7,835 bases of DNA from Lysobacterales bacterium (GTDB lineage: Bacteria > Pseudomonadota > Gammaproteobacteria > Xanthomonadales > S139-57). The stretch lies in assembly GCA_026993285.1 (NCBI GenBank), contig JALWTZ010000118.1, positions 1-7,835 of the forward strand. The letters are read 5' to 3'. The notes under the pieces were generated by a model. It was given only the letters and a program-made list of their open reading frames with translations. It was not told the origin of the DNA and searched no databases. This document shows positions 1-6,419 of this stretch, piece after piece (position 1 is the stretch's first letter; every line of letters begins with the position of its first letter). The position numbers were made by a program, and so were the translations under genes.

Positions 1-646
1 TGGCACTGGCTTCATAAGGCGCGCCTACAATCACCGTATTGCCCGAGATGGCCACCGATTTGCCGAAGCTATCGTTGGCGTCCGTGTTGGATGCCTTGAG
101 ATAGGCTTCTTGTGACCAGTTGCCAGTACCATCTCGTACAAACACATAGGCTGCCCCAGCAACAGAGGCCAAATTGTTGTTGGTGCCATTGACGCCAGTG
201 GCACTACCTGCTTCACCGGGCGCACCCACCACTAGGATGTCACCATCTATGGCCACAGCGGCACCAAAATTATCATTGGCATCAATATAGAGAGGTTTCA
301 GGTACGCTTTTTGCGCCCAGGTTCCAGTCGCATCACGCTGAAATACATAAACCGCACCGGCAAACTGAGTCGAATTATCAGACTGGCTACCATTGACGCC
401 AGTCGCTCCACTCTCTTCATGATAGGCGCCAACCACGGCTGTATCACCACTAACGGCAACCGACCAGCCAAAGCTATCACCTGCATCCGTATTGGACGCT
501 TTCAGATAGGCCTGTTGCAAAAAGATGGGATTCGTCACCAGGCTCTGGCGCAAAGCCTTGCCCTGACCGGCAATGAACGTATCAGCAGGCGCCTGAGTAC
601 TGCACAGGGTCAAAAACAGCAGAGCAACAAGGTATTTTGACTTCAT
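1..646 (-). CDS. Secreted FG-GAP (integrin-like beta-propeller) repeat protein, N-terminal part, cut by window edge
   Basis: The first 215 codons of a gene that continues past base 1. The start is ATG at 646-644, with GGAG seven bases upstream. Residues 1-21 form a signal peptide: a KSK basic start, a hydrophobic core (LVALLFLTL), and an APA motif predicting cleavage between A21 and D22. After a short linker, a module of 67-68 residues recurs at about 46-113, 114-180 and 181-215 (cut). Each begins AYLK, continues with D-x-FG-x-(S/A)VA, (G)D/N-T/I-xxVGA and ATGVNG, and ends AxYVFxRDxTGxW. This matches the FG-GAP_2 pattern of integrin-like propellers, which fold as blades on exported or surface proteins and often bind calcium. 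The substrate or partner is unknown. Base composition is closer to half G+C, against about two-thirds in the neighbouring genes. No lipoprotein signal is convincing. The fold call is firm; the biological role is not known. Confidence 0.85.
   Translation of the reverse strand, partial: MKSKYLVALLFLTLCSTQAPADTFIAGQGKALRQSLVTNPIFLQQAYLKASNTDAGDSFGWSVAVSGDTAVVGAYHEESGATGVNGSQSDNSTQFAGAVYVFQRDATGTWAQKAYLKPLYIDANDNFGAAVAIDGDILVVGAPGEAGSATGVNGTNNNLASVAGAAYVFVRDGTGNWSQEAYLKASNTDANDSFGKSVAISGNTVIVGAPYEASA
107..511 (-). repeat. Two complete tandem FG-GAP module repeats within the coding region
   Basis: Repeat 1 occupies about 308-511 (68 codons) and repeat 2 about 107-307 (67 codons); a third begins at 106 and leaves the window. 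Similarity is visible in the DNA as well as the protein: the 14-mer ccattgacgccagt is identical at 186-199 and 390-403. The segment around 482-512 closely resembles that around 78-113, encoding YLKASNTDA in repeats 1 and 3. Repeat 2 is diverged at that point (YLKPLYIDA). The pattern suggests duplication of modules within the gene. Confidence 0.75.
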
Positions 647-653
647 AACCACA

Positions 654-679
654 CTCCAAACCTGAGAAGAAATTTGGAG
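654..679 (-). promoter_or_regulatory. 5'-UTR hairpin that sequesters the Shine-Dalgarno sequence of the FG-GAP gene
   Basis: Read on the minus strand, the RNA would be CUCCAAAUUU, then loop CUUCUC, then AGGUUUGGAG. The two ten-base arms pair along their whole length (seven Watson-Crick pairs at the base, then two G-U and one U-A next to the hexaloop). The four outermost pairs join CUCC to the GGAG (654-657) that serves as the SD, seven bases before the ATG. The pairing is directly visible. That it regulates translation, for example as a thermometer-like or trans-factor-controlled switch, is inference. Confidence 0.5.
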
Positions 680-708
680 GCTGCAGGCCACTTGATGGTT
701 CAGCAGTC

Positions 709-732
709 ATTTTGTCACAATTTATACAAAAT
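709..732. promoter_or_regulatory. Palindrome overlapping the candidate -10, possible operator
   Basis: A perfect inverted repeat of 7-base arms, attttgt (709-715) and acaaaat (726-732), is separated by 10 bases. It sits over the candidate -10 and start region of the FG-GAP gene. The spacing of about 17 bases between arm starts is compatible with a dimeric DNA-binding protein. It contains one TGTGA half-site but no matching second half, so CRP is not supported. No known operator consensus was recognised. Confidence 0.3.
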
Positions 733-747
733 GCCCCGTCGATTCAA
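719..747 (-). promoter_or_regulatory. Candidate sigma-70 type promoter of the FG-GAP gene
   Basis: On the minus strand TTGAAT (742-747) serves as a -35 box (4 of 6 consensus bases). It is followed 17 bases later by TAAATT (719-724) as the -10. Alternatively TATAAA (721-726, 5 of 6) at 15-base spacing could be the -10. Transcription would start near base 712, giving a leader of about 65 bases that contains the SD hairpin. The AT-rich gap between two genes supports a promoter here, but the match is moderate. Confidence 0.35.
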
Positions 748-759
748 GCCAGATGTTGT

Positions 760-1557
760 CTACCCTCCAATGGGCTGTTCCGGCAAGCTGTAATGGCTGG
801 CATCCATCAGATCCACGCCGCATTCCAGCTGGCTGATCCAGTCCAGGAACTGGCCCACCTGTTCGCCGGTGAAGCAGGGGCCGTGCTGGGGCACCATCTT
901 GTCGATGTCCAGCCCGCGCACCATGTCGGCCCACAGGCGGCAGACCTTGTTGCTGGCCATGTAGCGGCGGTGAAAGCCTTCCATGTGGGGAATGTGTGCC
1001 TTGAAATCAGGGACCGGGCCGTTGACATCTTCCACCACCGAGGCGCCCATGTCGCCGGAGAAGAGAATCTTGCTCACCGGGTCGTAGAACTGGAAGTTGC
1101 CCACCGAGTGGAGGAAATGCGCCGGGATGGCATGAATGTGCATGTCGCCCAGAGGAATCAGCCCGCCGGCATCCTCGATAGGCAATACCCGGTCAAAGAT
1201 ATTGCTGCCTTCCCGGCTCTGGGCGAAGGCCGAGGAGAGATGCGGCACGAAGCGCGACCAGAGTCGGGAGATGGCCACCTTCGCGGGTGTGCGTTTTACC
1301 CAGTTGCCCAGGGCGGAAATGATGTCCGGGTCCTGGTGCGAGGCCAGGATCAGGTCCAGATTCTCCGGCTTGACATAGCGGCCCAGCGCCATGGTCAGCG
1401 GTACATAGGTCAGTTCGCCGCCGGGGTCGATGACCGCGGCGTGCTCGCCATGAAGGATGAGAAACTGGTTGGACTGGATGCCCTCGCCCTGCACCAGCCC
1501 GGTAAAGCTGATGCAGCGGTGATGGCCATCGTCAAACAGGATAACTTCTTGATTCAT
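760..1557 (-). CDS. Stand-alone metallo-beta-lactamase-fold protein of the flavodiiron/ODP (di-iron) type
   Basis: A 265-residue protein starting at ATG 1557-1555, preceded by GGAAG ten bases upstream; the frame stays open to an ATG at 1650 inside glnE, but the family-like sequence begins at MNQEVILFDD. It carries the lactamase-fold metal motifs at flavodiiron spacing: H74-x-D76-x-D78 (SHQDPDI), a histidine in HFLHSVGN (H147 or H150, the latter better placed), D169 in LFSGD, and H225 in PQHGP. Flavodiiron proteins reduce O2 or NO at such a di-iron site, but they also carry a flavodoxin domain; here the protein ends about 40 residues after the last histidine, so it has no flavin domain. The fourth residue of the usual HxExDH motif, a His ligand, is Ile79. 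A role as oxygen-binding or sensing di-iron protein, or as a hydrolase, is possible. No signal peptide is seen, so it is probably cytosolic. It lies 67 bases after glnE and may share its mRNA. Confidence 0.82.
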   Translation of the reverse strand: MNQEVILFDDGHHRCISFTGLVQGEGIQSNQFLILHGEHAAVIDPGGELTYVPLTMALGRYVKPENLDLILASHQDPDIISALGNWVKRTPAKVAISRLWSRFVPHLSSAFAQSREGSNIFDRVLPIEDAGGLIPLGDMHIHAIPAHFLHSVGNFQFYDPVSKILFSGDMGASVVEDVNGPVPDFKAHIPHMEGFHRRYMASNKVCRLWADMVRGLDIDKMVPQHGPCFTGEQVGQFLDWISQLECGVDLMDASHYSLPEQPIGG

Positions 1558-1624
1558 GTAGTTGTCGCTTCCAGAATGCAGAGGGAAAGTGGGTACAAGA
1601 ATAGCATCGGTGTCCGGACCACGA

Positions 1625-4426
1625 TCAGTGATCGGTTTCCCGGTAATCACAATTCAGCCAGTGCTGCCAGTGTGCCTGTACAGCCAGTGCCTGTTCGGGA
1701 ACCTGTTCCAGCAACAGACCGGCGCCGTTCAAATGTGCCTGATGCGCCTGGGCCAGAAAACATTCCAGCGCCGCTAGCAGCGCCTGATACGCCTCCGGCT
1801 CCAGCAGCCCGCCGTGGGCACAGGCCCGCAGCAGGCCGCCGAGGCTTCGGGGCCGCAGCAGCTCGGGATGGGTGCGCCCATGGGCCAGCACGGCATATTG
1901 CAGCAGAAAATCCAGGTCCACCAGCCCGCCGGGGCTGTTTTTCAGGTGGAAGCCGGCTGAGCGCGGTTTTTTCTCCTGCCACATGCGCAGGCGCATGTCG
2001 CAGATTTCTTCCCGCAAGCTGTCCGGCTCGCGCGGACGGGCCAGCACTTCCGCCCGCAGGGTTTCAAAATCCGCCGCCAGCTCCGGGGCCTCGCCCAGCA
2101 GGCGGGTTTTCACCAGGGCCTGTTGTTCCCAGGTCCAGCTCTTTTCCCGCTGGTAGCGGGCAAAGGCCTGAAAGGTGGTCACCAGCAGGCCGGCATTGCC
2201 GTTGGGGCGCAGGCGCAGATCCAGTTCATACAGTTGCCCGGCGGTGGTGCGCGTGGTGAGCAGGTGCACGAAACGCTGGGCCAGCCGAACCTGATACACC
2301 GCCGTGGGCAGGACGCGCGGCCCGTCACTCATGGCCTGTTCGTTGTGGCCCTGATAGAGAAAGACCAGGTCCAGATCGGAATCGTAGCTGAGGTTTTCCG
2401 CCGCCAGCGAGCCATAGGCCAGCAAGCGCAGCGGCCCTTCACCGGCCAGGTGGCCGAAGCGCCGCACGATCTGCCGTTGCGCCAGGCCCAGGGTTTCCAG
2501 CAGCACCACTTCCGCCAGCTGGGTCAGCTGGGCGGCGGCCTCCACGGCCGTGAGCCGGCCCTGCAGTTCCAGCAGGGCGATCTGCAACTTGCGCGAGAGG
2601 GTGAACTGGCGCAGAAGCACCATGGCCTGCTCTTCTTCCTCCAGCGGCAGGGCCACCAGCATGCGCTGCAAATCCGCCCGCCAGCGCGCTGGTGGATCCA
2701 GGCTGGCATGGGTTTGCCATTCCAGCATTTCATCCAGCAGCAAGGGGTATTCCAGCAACTGGGCCCGTACCCAGCGGCTGGCCAGCAGCTGTTCCACCAG
2801 CCAGCGCAGGGCCTGACGGTGGCTTTGCAGCAGGGCCAGATAGGCGCTGCGCCGGGCCACGGCCTGTACCAGTTCCAGCAGGGCCTGCAGGGCTTCCTGC
2901 GGCCGGGATGACTGGGCGGCTGCCTGCAGCAGGTCCGGCAGCAGAGCCTGCAGGCGCTGTTGCCCACGGGCGCTGATCTGGCGAAAGGCCGGGCTTTGCC
3001 ACCAGCGGGCCAGTGTCTCGGCCAGGGATGCCGCCGGGGTGAAGCCGGCCGCTTCCAGCAAGGCTTCCACCGGTGCGCCTTCATCCAGCGCGGCCCACAG
3101 GCGGCTGGCCAGCGCCTGCCAGTGGTCTGCCGCCGCCTCCCGCGGGGGCAGGATCTGCTGAAAGCGTTCACTGACCTGCTGACGGTGCCGCCGCAGGCAG
3201 TCCAGCATCTGCGCGGCATCTTCATGGCCCATGCTCAGTGCCAGGGCTTCCAGCGCCTCCGCCGTTTCGGGCAGGGTCTGGGTCTGGGCATCCTCACGGG
3301 CCTGCAGGTGGTTTTCCAGCCGCCGCAGGTAGCGGTAGGCCGCCTGCAGGCCGTTCACCGCGGGCTGTTCCAGCAACTGGTGTTCGGCCAGGGCTTGCAG
3401 GGCCGGTTCCAATGGCGGCTTGCGCAAGCTGGCAATGCGCCCGCCCCAGATCAGCTGAAAGGACTGGACGATGAATTCCACCTCGCGTATGCCCCCCGGC
3501 CCCAGCTTGATGTTGTCGGCCAGGCGGGTGTTCTGGTACTGGGCATGAATGCCCTGCTTCATCGCCGCCAGTTCGTCAAAGGCGGTGTAATCCAGGTAAC
3601 GGCGGTAGATGAAGGGTTGCAGGCGTTGCAGCAGGGCCTGGCCGCCGGCCCGGTCACCGGCCACGGCCCGGGCCTTGATCAGGGCATAACGCTCCCACAT
3701 GCGCCCCTGGGTTTCGTAGTAGGTTTCCATGGCCGCGTGGCTCAGCGCCAGCCGGCCCGCCTTGCCGTAGGGGCGAAGGCGCATGTCCACCCGGTAGACA
3801 AAGCCTTCTTCGGTGACGGCATCCAGCAGCTGGATCAACTGCTGACCGAGGCGGATGAACCATTGTTCATTGTCCAGCGGCCGGGGGCCATCGCTTTGGC
3901 CCTGTTCGGCAAAACAGAAGATCAGGTCGATATCGGAGGAAAAATTCAGCTCGCCACCGCCCAGCTTGCCCATGCCCAGCACGGTGAGCCGCTGCGGCCG
4001 GCCCTGCCCGTCCAGTGGCTGACCAAAACGCTGGCGCATTTCCTGCTCGCAATGCCGCAGGGCCTGCTCGATACAGCATTCGGCCAGGGCCGAAAGATGT
4101 GCCAGGGTTTTCGCCACGGCATCCAGGCCGTTCAGATCACGCCAGGCCAGCAACGCGGTGTGGAAGCGGCGAAAACGGCGCAGGCGAACGGCCATGGGCT
4201 GTTCCGGCTGCCAGTGCTGCCACAGGGCGGGGTAGTCGAAGGGGAAATCCGCCTGGATGAGCGCGGGCTTCAGGGCCGCAAAGGCCGCCGCCTGCACCCG
4301 CAATTCATGGGCGACAAAGGGGCTGAAGGCCAGCACCTTTTCCAGCCCCTGCTGAAAGGCCGCTTCCCCGGGCCAGGCCAGTTGCTGCGCTTGCCAGTGC
4401 CGCCGCAGGGCCTGCGCCGCGTTCAT
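1625..4426 (-). CDS. glnE: Bifunctional glutamine synthetase adenylyltransferase/deadenylylase
   Basis: A 933-residue cytosolic enzyme (E. coli GlnE is 946) that adds AMP to, and phosphorolytically removes it from, glutamine synthetase in response to PII and glutamine. The N-terminal (deadenylylase) nucleotidyltransferase domain has GMGKLGG at 151-157 and the D165-x-D167 metal pair in NFSSDIDLIF, followed by DMRLRPYGKAG and IKLGPGGIREVEFIVQ. A helical linker follows. The C-terminal adenylyltransferase domain has D684-x-D686 in YDSDLDLVFLY, LDLRLRPNGNAG and SWTWEQQALVKTR, and ends with the GlnE helical domain (GGLVDLDFLLQYAVLAHG). The loop before the second DxD reads YGSLAAEN instead of the usual YGKLGGxE, while the catalytic aspartates remain. 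The chosen start, ATG 4426-4424, overlaps the upstream stop as ATGA. The frame is open 45 codons further up, but that stretch has no family resemblance and lies inside the hydrolase gene. No clear SD precedes the start, so coupling to the upstream gene probably drives translation. Confidence 0.95.
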   Translation of the reverse strand: MNAAQALRRHWQAQQLAWPGEAAFQQGLEKVLAFSPFVAHELRVQAAAFAALKPALIQADFPFDYPALWQHWQPEQPMAVRLRRFRRFHTALLAWRDLNGLDAVAKTLAHLSALAECCIEQALRHCEQEMRQRFGQPLDGQGRPQRLTVLGMGKLGGGELNFSSDIDLIFCFAEQGQSDGPRPLDNEQWFIRLGQQLIQLLDAVTEEGFVYRVDMRLRPYGKAGRLALSHAAMETYYETQGRMWERYALIKARAVAGDRAGGQALLQRLQPFIYRRYLDYTAFDELAAMKQGIHAQYQNTRLADNIKLGPGGIREVEFIVQSFQLIWGGRIASLRKPPLEPALQALAEHQLLEQPAVNGLQAAYRYLRRLENHLQAREDAQTQTLPETAEALEALALSMGHEDAAQMLDCLRRHRQQVSERFQQILPPREAAADHWQALASRLWAALDEGAPVEALLEAAGFTPAASLAETLARWWQSPAFRQISARGQQRLQALLPDLLQAAAQSSRPQEALQALLELVQAVARRSAYLALLQSHRQALRWLVEQLLASRWVRAQLLEYPLLLDEMLEWQTHASLDPPARWRADLQRMLVALPLEEEEQAMVLLRQFTLSRKLQIALLELQGRLTAVEAAAQLTQLAEVVLLETLGLAQRQIVRRFGHLAGEGPLRLLAYGSLAAENLSYDSDLDLVFLYQGHNEQAMSDGPRVLPTAVYQVRLAQRFVHLLTTRTTAGQLYELDLRLRPNGNAGLLVTTFQAFARYQREKSWTWEQQALVKTRLLGEAPELAADFETLRAEVLARPREPDSLREEICDMRLRMWQEKKPRSAGFHLKNSPGGLVDLDFLLQYAVLAHGRTHPELLRPRSLGGLLRACAHGGLLEPEAYQALLAALECFLAQAHQAHLNGAGLLLEQVPEQALAVQAHWQHWLNCDYRETDH

Positions 4427-5178
4427 TGCAGCTGCAGTACCGCCCAAGCATCGGCTGCGGCCAGCCCATGGCGCAATGGCAGGGCCAGCGTCTGTACCCG
4501 CCCGTGCAACACCGCCAGGTTGTTCAAATCCTGCGAGGCGGGAGGCACTAGCTGCAACCATGGCCCGTCACCGGCGGTATGGACAATACTGGCATAGCGA
4601 ATGGGTGGGTGAGGCTGCCGGTTCAGCCAGTCCAGTGCCGTGCCGGGGCGCAGGGCCAGTTCCTGCATCAGTGCATCACTCAGCCCCAGGTCCGCCAGCG
4701 GTCCGGGCATGAAGGCCGCCATCCAGTCGCCCATCGGGCCCATGCCCCGGTTCATGGCCGTCACCGGTTCGGCCAGGGGCAGGCCCGCCTGCGGGCTGGC
4801 GATGCTGATCAGCCGTTGGATGCGGGGGTCTGGCTGTATTACCAGCAGCATGCGCGCCACCACGGCACCCAGGGAATGCCCCACCAGCCAGACAGGGGCA
4901 TCCGGGCGGGCCGCCTCAATGCCTTGCAATTGTTCCCACAGGGCCTTGGCCTGTACGGCCAGGGGCGCCCGGTAGGGCAGCTGTACCAGCCAGTAGGTTT
5001 TTTCAGCGGCTGGATGCTGCCATCCATCCTGCCAACCCTGCTGCTGCAGCACGGGCACAAAACCGCTGGAATACCAGGTAGCCGGCCCGGTGGAAAAACC
5101 GTGGATCAATACCATCTGCTGTGCCCATAACGGGCCACTCAGCAACAGGCCAGCCAGCAAGCACAACCATTTTTTCAT
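4423..5178 (-). CDS. Exported alpha/beta-hydrolase (lipase/esterase-like)
   Basis: A 251-residue protein. Residues 1-19 form a Sec signal peptide (KK, hydrophobic LCLLAGLLLSG, then LWA before QQ), giving a mature periplasmic or secreted protein of about 232 residues. The alpha/beta-hydrolase core follows at once: LIHGF at 24-28 supplies the oxyanion-hole HG, the nucleophile elbow GHSLG places the serine at 102, and a late RHG places the likely catalytic histidine at 237. The acid is probably the Asp in AGDGPW (D204), which is less certain. The arrangement resembles bacterial triacylglycerol-lipase/esterase and PGAP1-like proteins, but the substrate cannot be read from sequence. ATG 5178-5176 overlaps the ubiI stop as ATGA, and its own stop overlaps the glnE start, so it sits in the middle of a coupled operon. 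Only a weak G-rich SD is visible. Its connection with ubiquinone synthesis or nitrogen control is unknown. Confidence 0.85.
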   Translation of the reverse strand: MKKWLCLLAGLLLSGPLWAQQMVLIHGFSTGPATWYSSGFVPVLQQQGWQDGWQHPAAEKTYWLVQLPYRAPLAVQAKALWEQLQGIEAARPDAPVWLVGHSLGAVVARMLLVIQPDPRIQRLISIASPQAGLPLAEPVTAMNRGMGPMGDWMAAFMPGPLADLGLSDALMQELALRPGTALDWLNRQPHPPIRYASIVHTAGDGPWLQLVPPASQDLNNLAVLHGRVQTLALPLRHGLAAADAWAVLQLQ

Positions 5179-6419
5179 GCCACATGCCCCCGTAATGGTT
5201 CCAGTGCCTGCCCGCGGCTCAGGCGCGGGTGGTCATCGGACTGGCCGGCCACATGCCAGGCAAAGGCCTTCTTCAGCAAGGTCTTGTCCACCAGTTGCAT
5301 GCCCGCGCCCCGCAGGCCGGCCAGCAGGGGGTGACGGCTGCCGAACAGCCGTTGCAATACGGTCATGAATTCCTGGGTGATGAGGGTGTCGGCCTTGCGC
5401 CAGCGCTGATATCGGTTGAGCACGCGGGCATCGCCGATATCCTCGCCCCGACGCAGGGCATCCACCAGCACTTCCGCCAGTGCCGCCGCGTCGAGAAAGC
5501 CCAGGTTCACTCCCTGCCCGGCCAGCGGATGCACCACATGGGCCGCATCCCCCACCAGCGCCAGCCGGGGGCCAATGAAGGCGCCGGCGCGCTGCATCTG
5601 CAGGGGGAAGGCGGCCAGCGGGCTGACGCGCCGGCAGGGGCCGAGGCAGGCATCCAGCGCGGCGGTCAGTGCCGCGTTGAAGGCGCTTTCGTCCAGGGCC
5701 AGCACCTGCTCGGCCTCGGCATCATCCAGGCTCCAGACAATGGAACTGCTGCCACCGGCCAGTGGCAGAAAGGCCAGCGGACCGGTGGGCAGGAAACGCT
5801 GCCAGGCCGTTTGTTCGTGGGGTTTTTCCGTTTCCACCACCGCCACCAGCGCCTGCTGGGCATAGGGATGTACCCGCAGGGGAATGCCGGCCTGCTCGCG
5901 CACGCGGGACTGGCGGCCATCGGCGCCGATCAACAGTGGCGTCCATAACTGAGAGCCGTCCTCCAGCGTGACCTGCAAGCCGCCATCCCGGTTTTCCCAG
6001 TGAGCCAGCGGGCTTTGCCGGGTTTCCACGCCGGGGCAAAAGCCCAGCGCCTGCCACAGGGCCGCCTGGATCCGCCGGTTTTCGATGATCCAGCCCAGTT
6101 CGCTCAGGCCCATTTCGGCAGCGGAAAATTCCAGCCGGGCCGGGCTTTCACTATCCCAGACCCGCATGTGGCGGTAGGGGCTGACCCGCTGCTGGCGGAT
6201 GCTGTCCCACACGCCCACCGCCTGCAACAGGCGGATGGAGGCCGGGGAAATGGCCGAACAGCGCAGTTCATAGGGGGCGTCTTCCGCCAGCGGCTGGGCG
6301 GGCCGGGGCTCCAGCACGCAGACGGGTACGCCGGCGCGGGCCAGGGCCAGGGCCAGGGCCGAACCCACCATGCCGCCACCGGCGATGATCACGGGTGCGG
6401 ATTGTTGCTTGCGGTTCAA
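5175..6419 (-). CDS. ubiI: FAD-dependent ubiquinone-biosynthesis hydroxylase, UbiI type (VisC)
   Basis: A 414-residue aromatic-ring monooxygenase of the UbiH/UbiF/UbiI family, which inserts oxygen into the polyprenylphenol ring; UbiI performs the C5 hydroxylation. Three family motifs are present: the Rossmann GGGMVG at 14-19, the DG motif IGADG (164-168), and the GD motif LVGDAAHVVHPLAGQGVNLGF (from about 288). UbiI-like hallmarks include LGWIIEN followed by ALW near 108-122, and GFLDAA after the GD motif. The chosen start is TTG 6419-6417, overlapping the ubiH stop as TTGA, with AGAGGAG seven bases upstream. No ATG precedes the Rossmann motif except ones belonging to the overlapping ubiH region: the frame stays open to 7028, but those extra 203 codons are antisense to nothing and shadow ubiH. 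UbiF is the main alternative (the GVWDSIRQQRVSPYR stretch resembles it), and position next to ubiH favours UbiI. Confidence 0.88.
   Translation of the reverse strand: MNRKQQSAPVIIAGGGMVGSALALALARAGVPVCVLEPRPAQPLAEDAPYELRCSAISPASIRLLQAVGVWDSIRQQRVSPYRHMRVWDSESPARLEFSAAEMGLSELGWIIENRRIQAALWQALGFCPGVETRQSPLAHWENRDGGLQVTLEDGSQLWTPLLIGADGRQSRVREQAGIPLRVHPYAQQALVAVVETEKPHEQTAWQRFLPTGPLAFLPLAGGSSSIVWSLDDAEAEQVLALDESAFNAALTAALDACLGPCRRVSPLAAFPLQMQRAGAFIGPRLALVGDAAHVVHPLAGQGVNLGFLDAAALAEVLVDALRRGEDIGDARVLNRYQRWRKADTLITQEFMTVLQRLFGSRHPLLAGLRGAGMQLVDKTLLKKAFAWHVAGQSDDHPRLSRGQALEPLRGHVA
6338..6360. repeat. Short tandem hexanucleotide (gggcca, nearly four units) inside ubiI
   Basis: The string gggccagggccagggccagg continues to give 23 bases of a 6-base unit. 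It encodes the alternating Ala-Leu of the first helix after the Rossmann glycines of UbiI (ALALALARAG). Because the unit is a multiple of three, slippage would add or remove Ala-Leu pairs without a frameshift. Confidence 0.6.
6416..6419 (-). promoter_or_regulatory. TTGA stop/start overlap joining ubiH to ubiI
   Basis: The ubiH stop TGA (6418-6416) and a TTG codon (6419-6417) share bases. Upstream, AGAGGAG ends seven bases before the TTG, a strong SD. A non-ATG start deciding the ubiI N terminus is the simplest reading, because the GGGMVG motif follows thirteen residues later and no better start exists. Confidence 0.7.

Noticed and set aside
601..646. Lipobox in the FG-GAP signal peptide (LTLC)
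   Set aside because: The residue before Cys is Leu rather than Gly, Ala or Ser, while a good APA signal peptidase I site follows at residues 19-21.
712..722. CRP-type site from the TGTGA half
   Set aside because: No matching TCACA half occurs at the required spacing on the other side.
647..759. Intrinsic terminator after the ODP gene
   Set aside because: The AT-rich palindrome has no G+C-rich stem or following U-run, so I do not call a terminator. Transcription may read into the next gene.
1558..1650. Upstream start of the ODP protein inside glnE
   Set aside because: The extra 31 residues carry no motif, and the ATG at 1557 has a usable SD and gives the family-like N terminus.
712..2259. 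A 515-codon open frame on the plus strand
   Set aside because: It lies antisense to the ODP protein and the 3' part of glnE. Its product is low-complexity (Pro/Ala/Arg/Gly-rich in the second half) with no recognisable domain, as expected opposite high-G+C coding DNA.
4427..4561. N-terminal extension of GlnE by 45 codons
   Set aside because: It lies inside the hydrolase gene, has no GlnE resemblance, and the ATGA overlap gives a family-length protein.
2960..4597. A 545-codon open frame on the plus strand
   Set aside because: It is antisense to glnE, Gln/Gly/Leu-rich, and has no motif. The glnE frame shows strong family motifs throughout this region.
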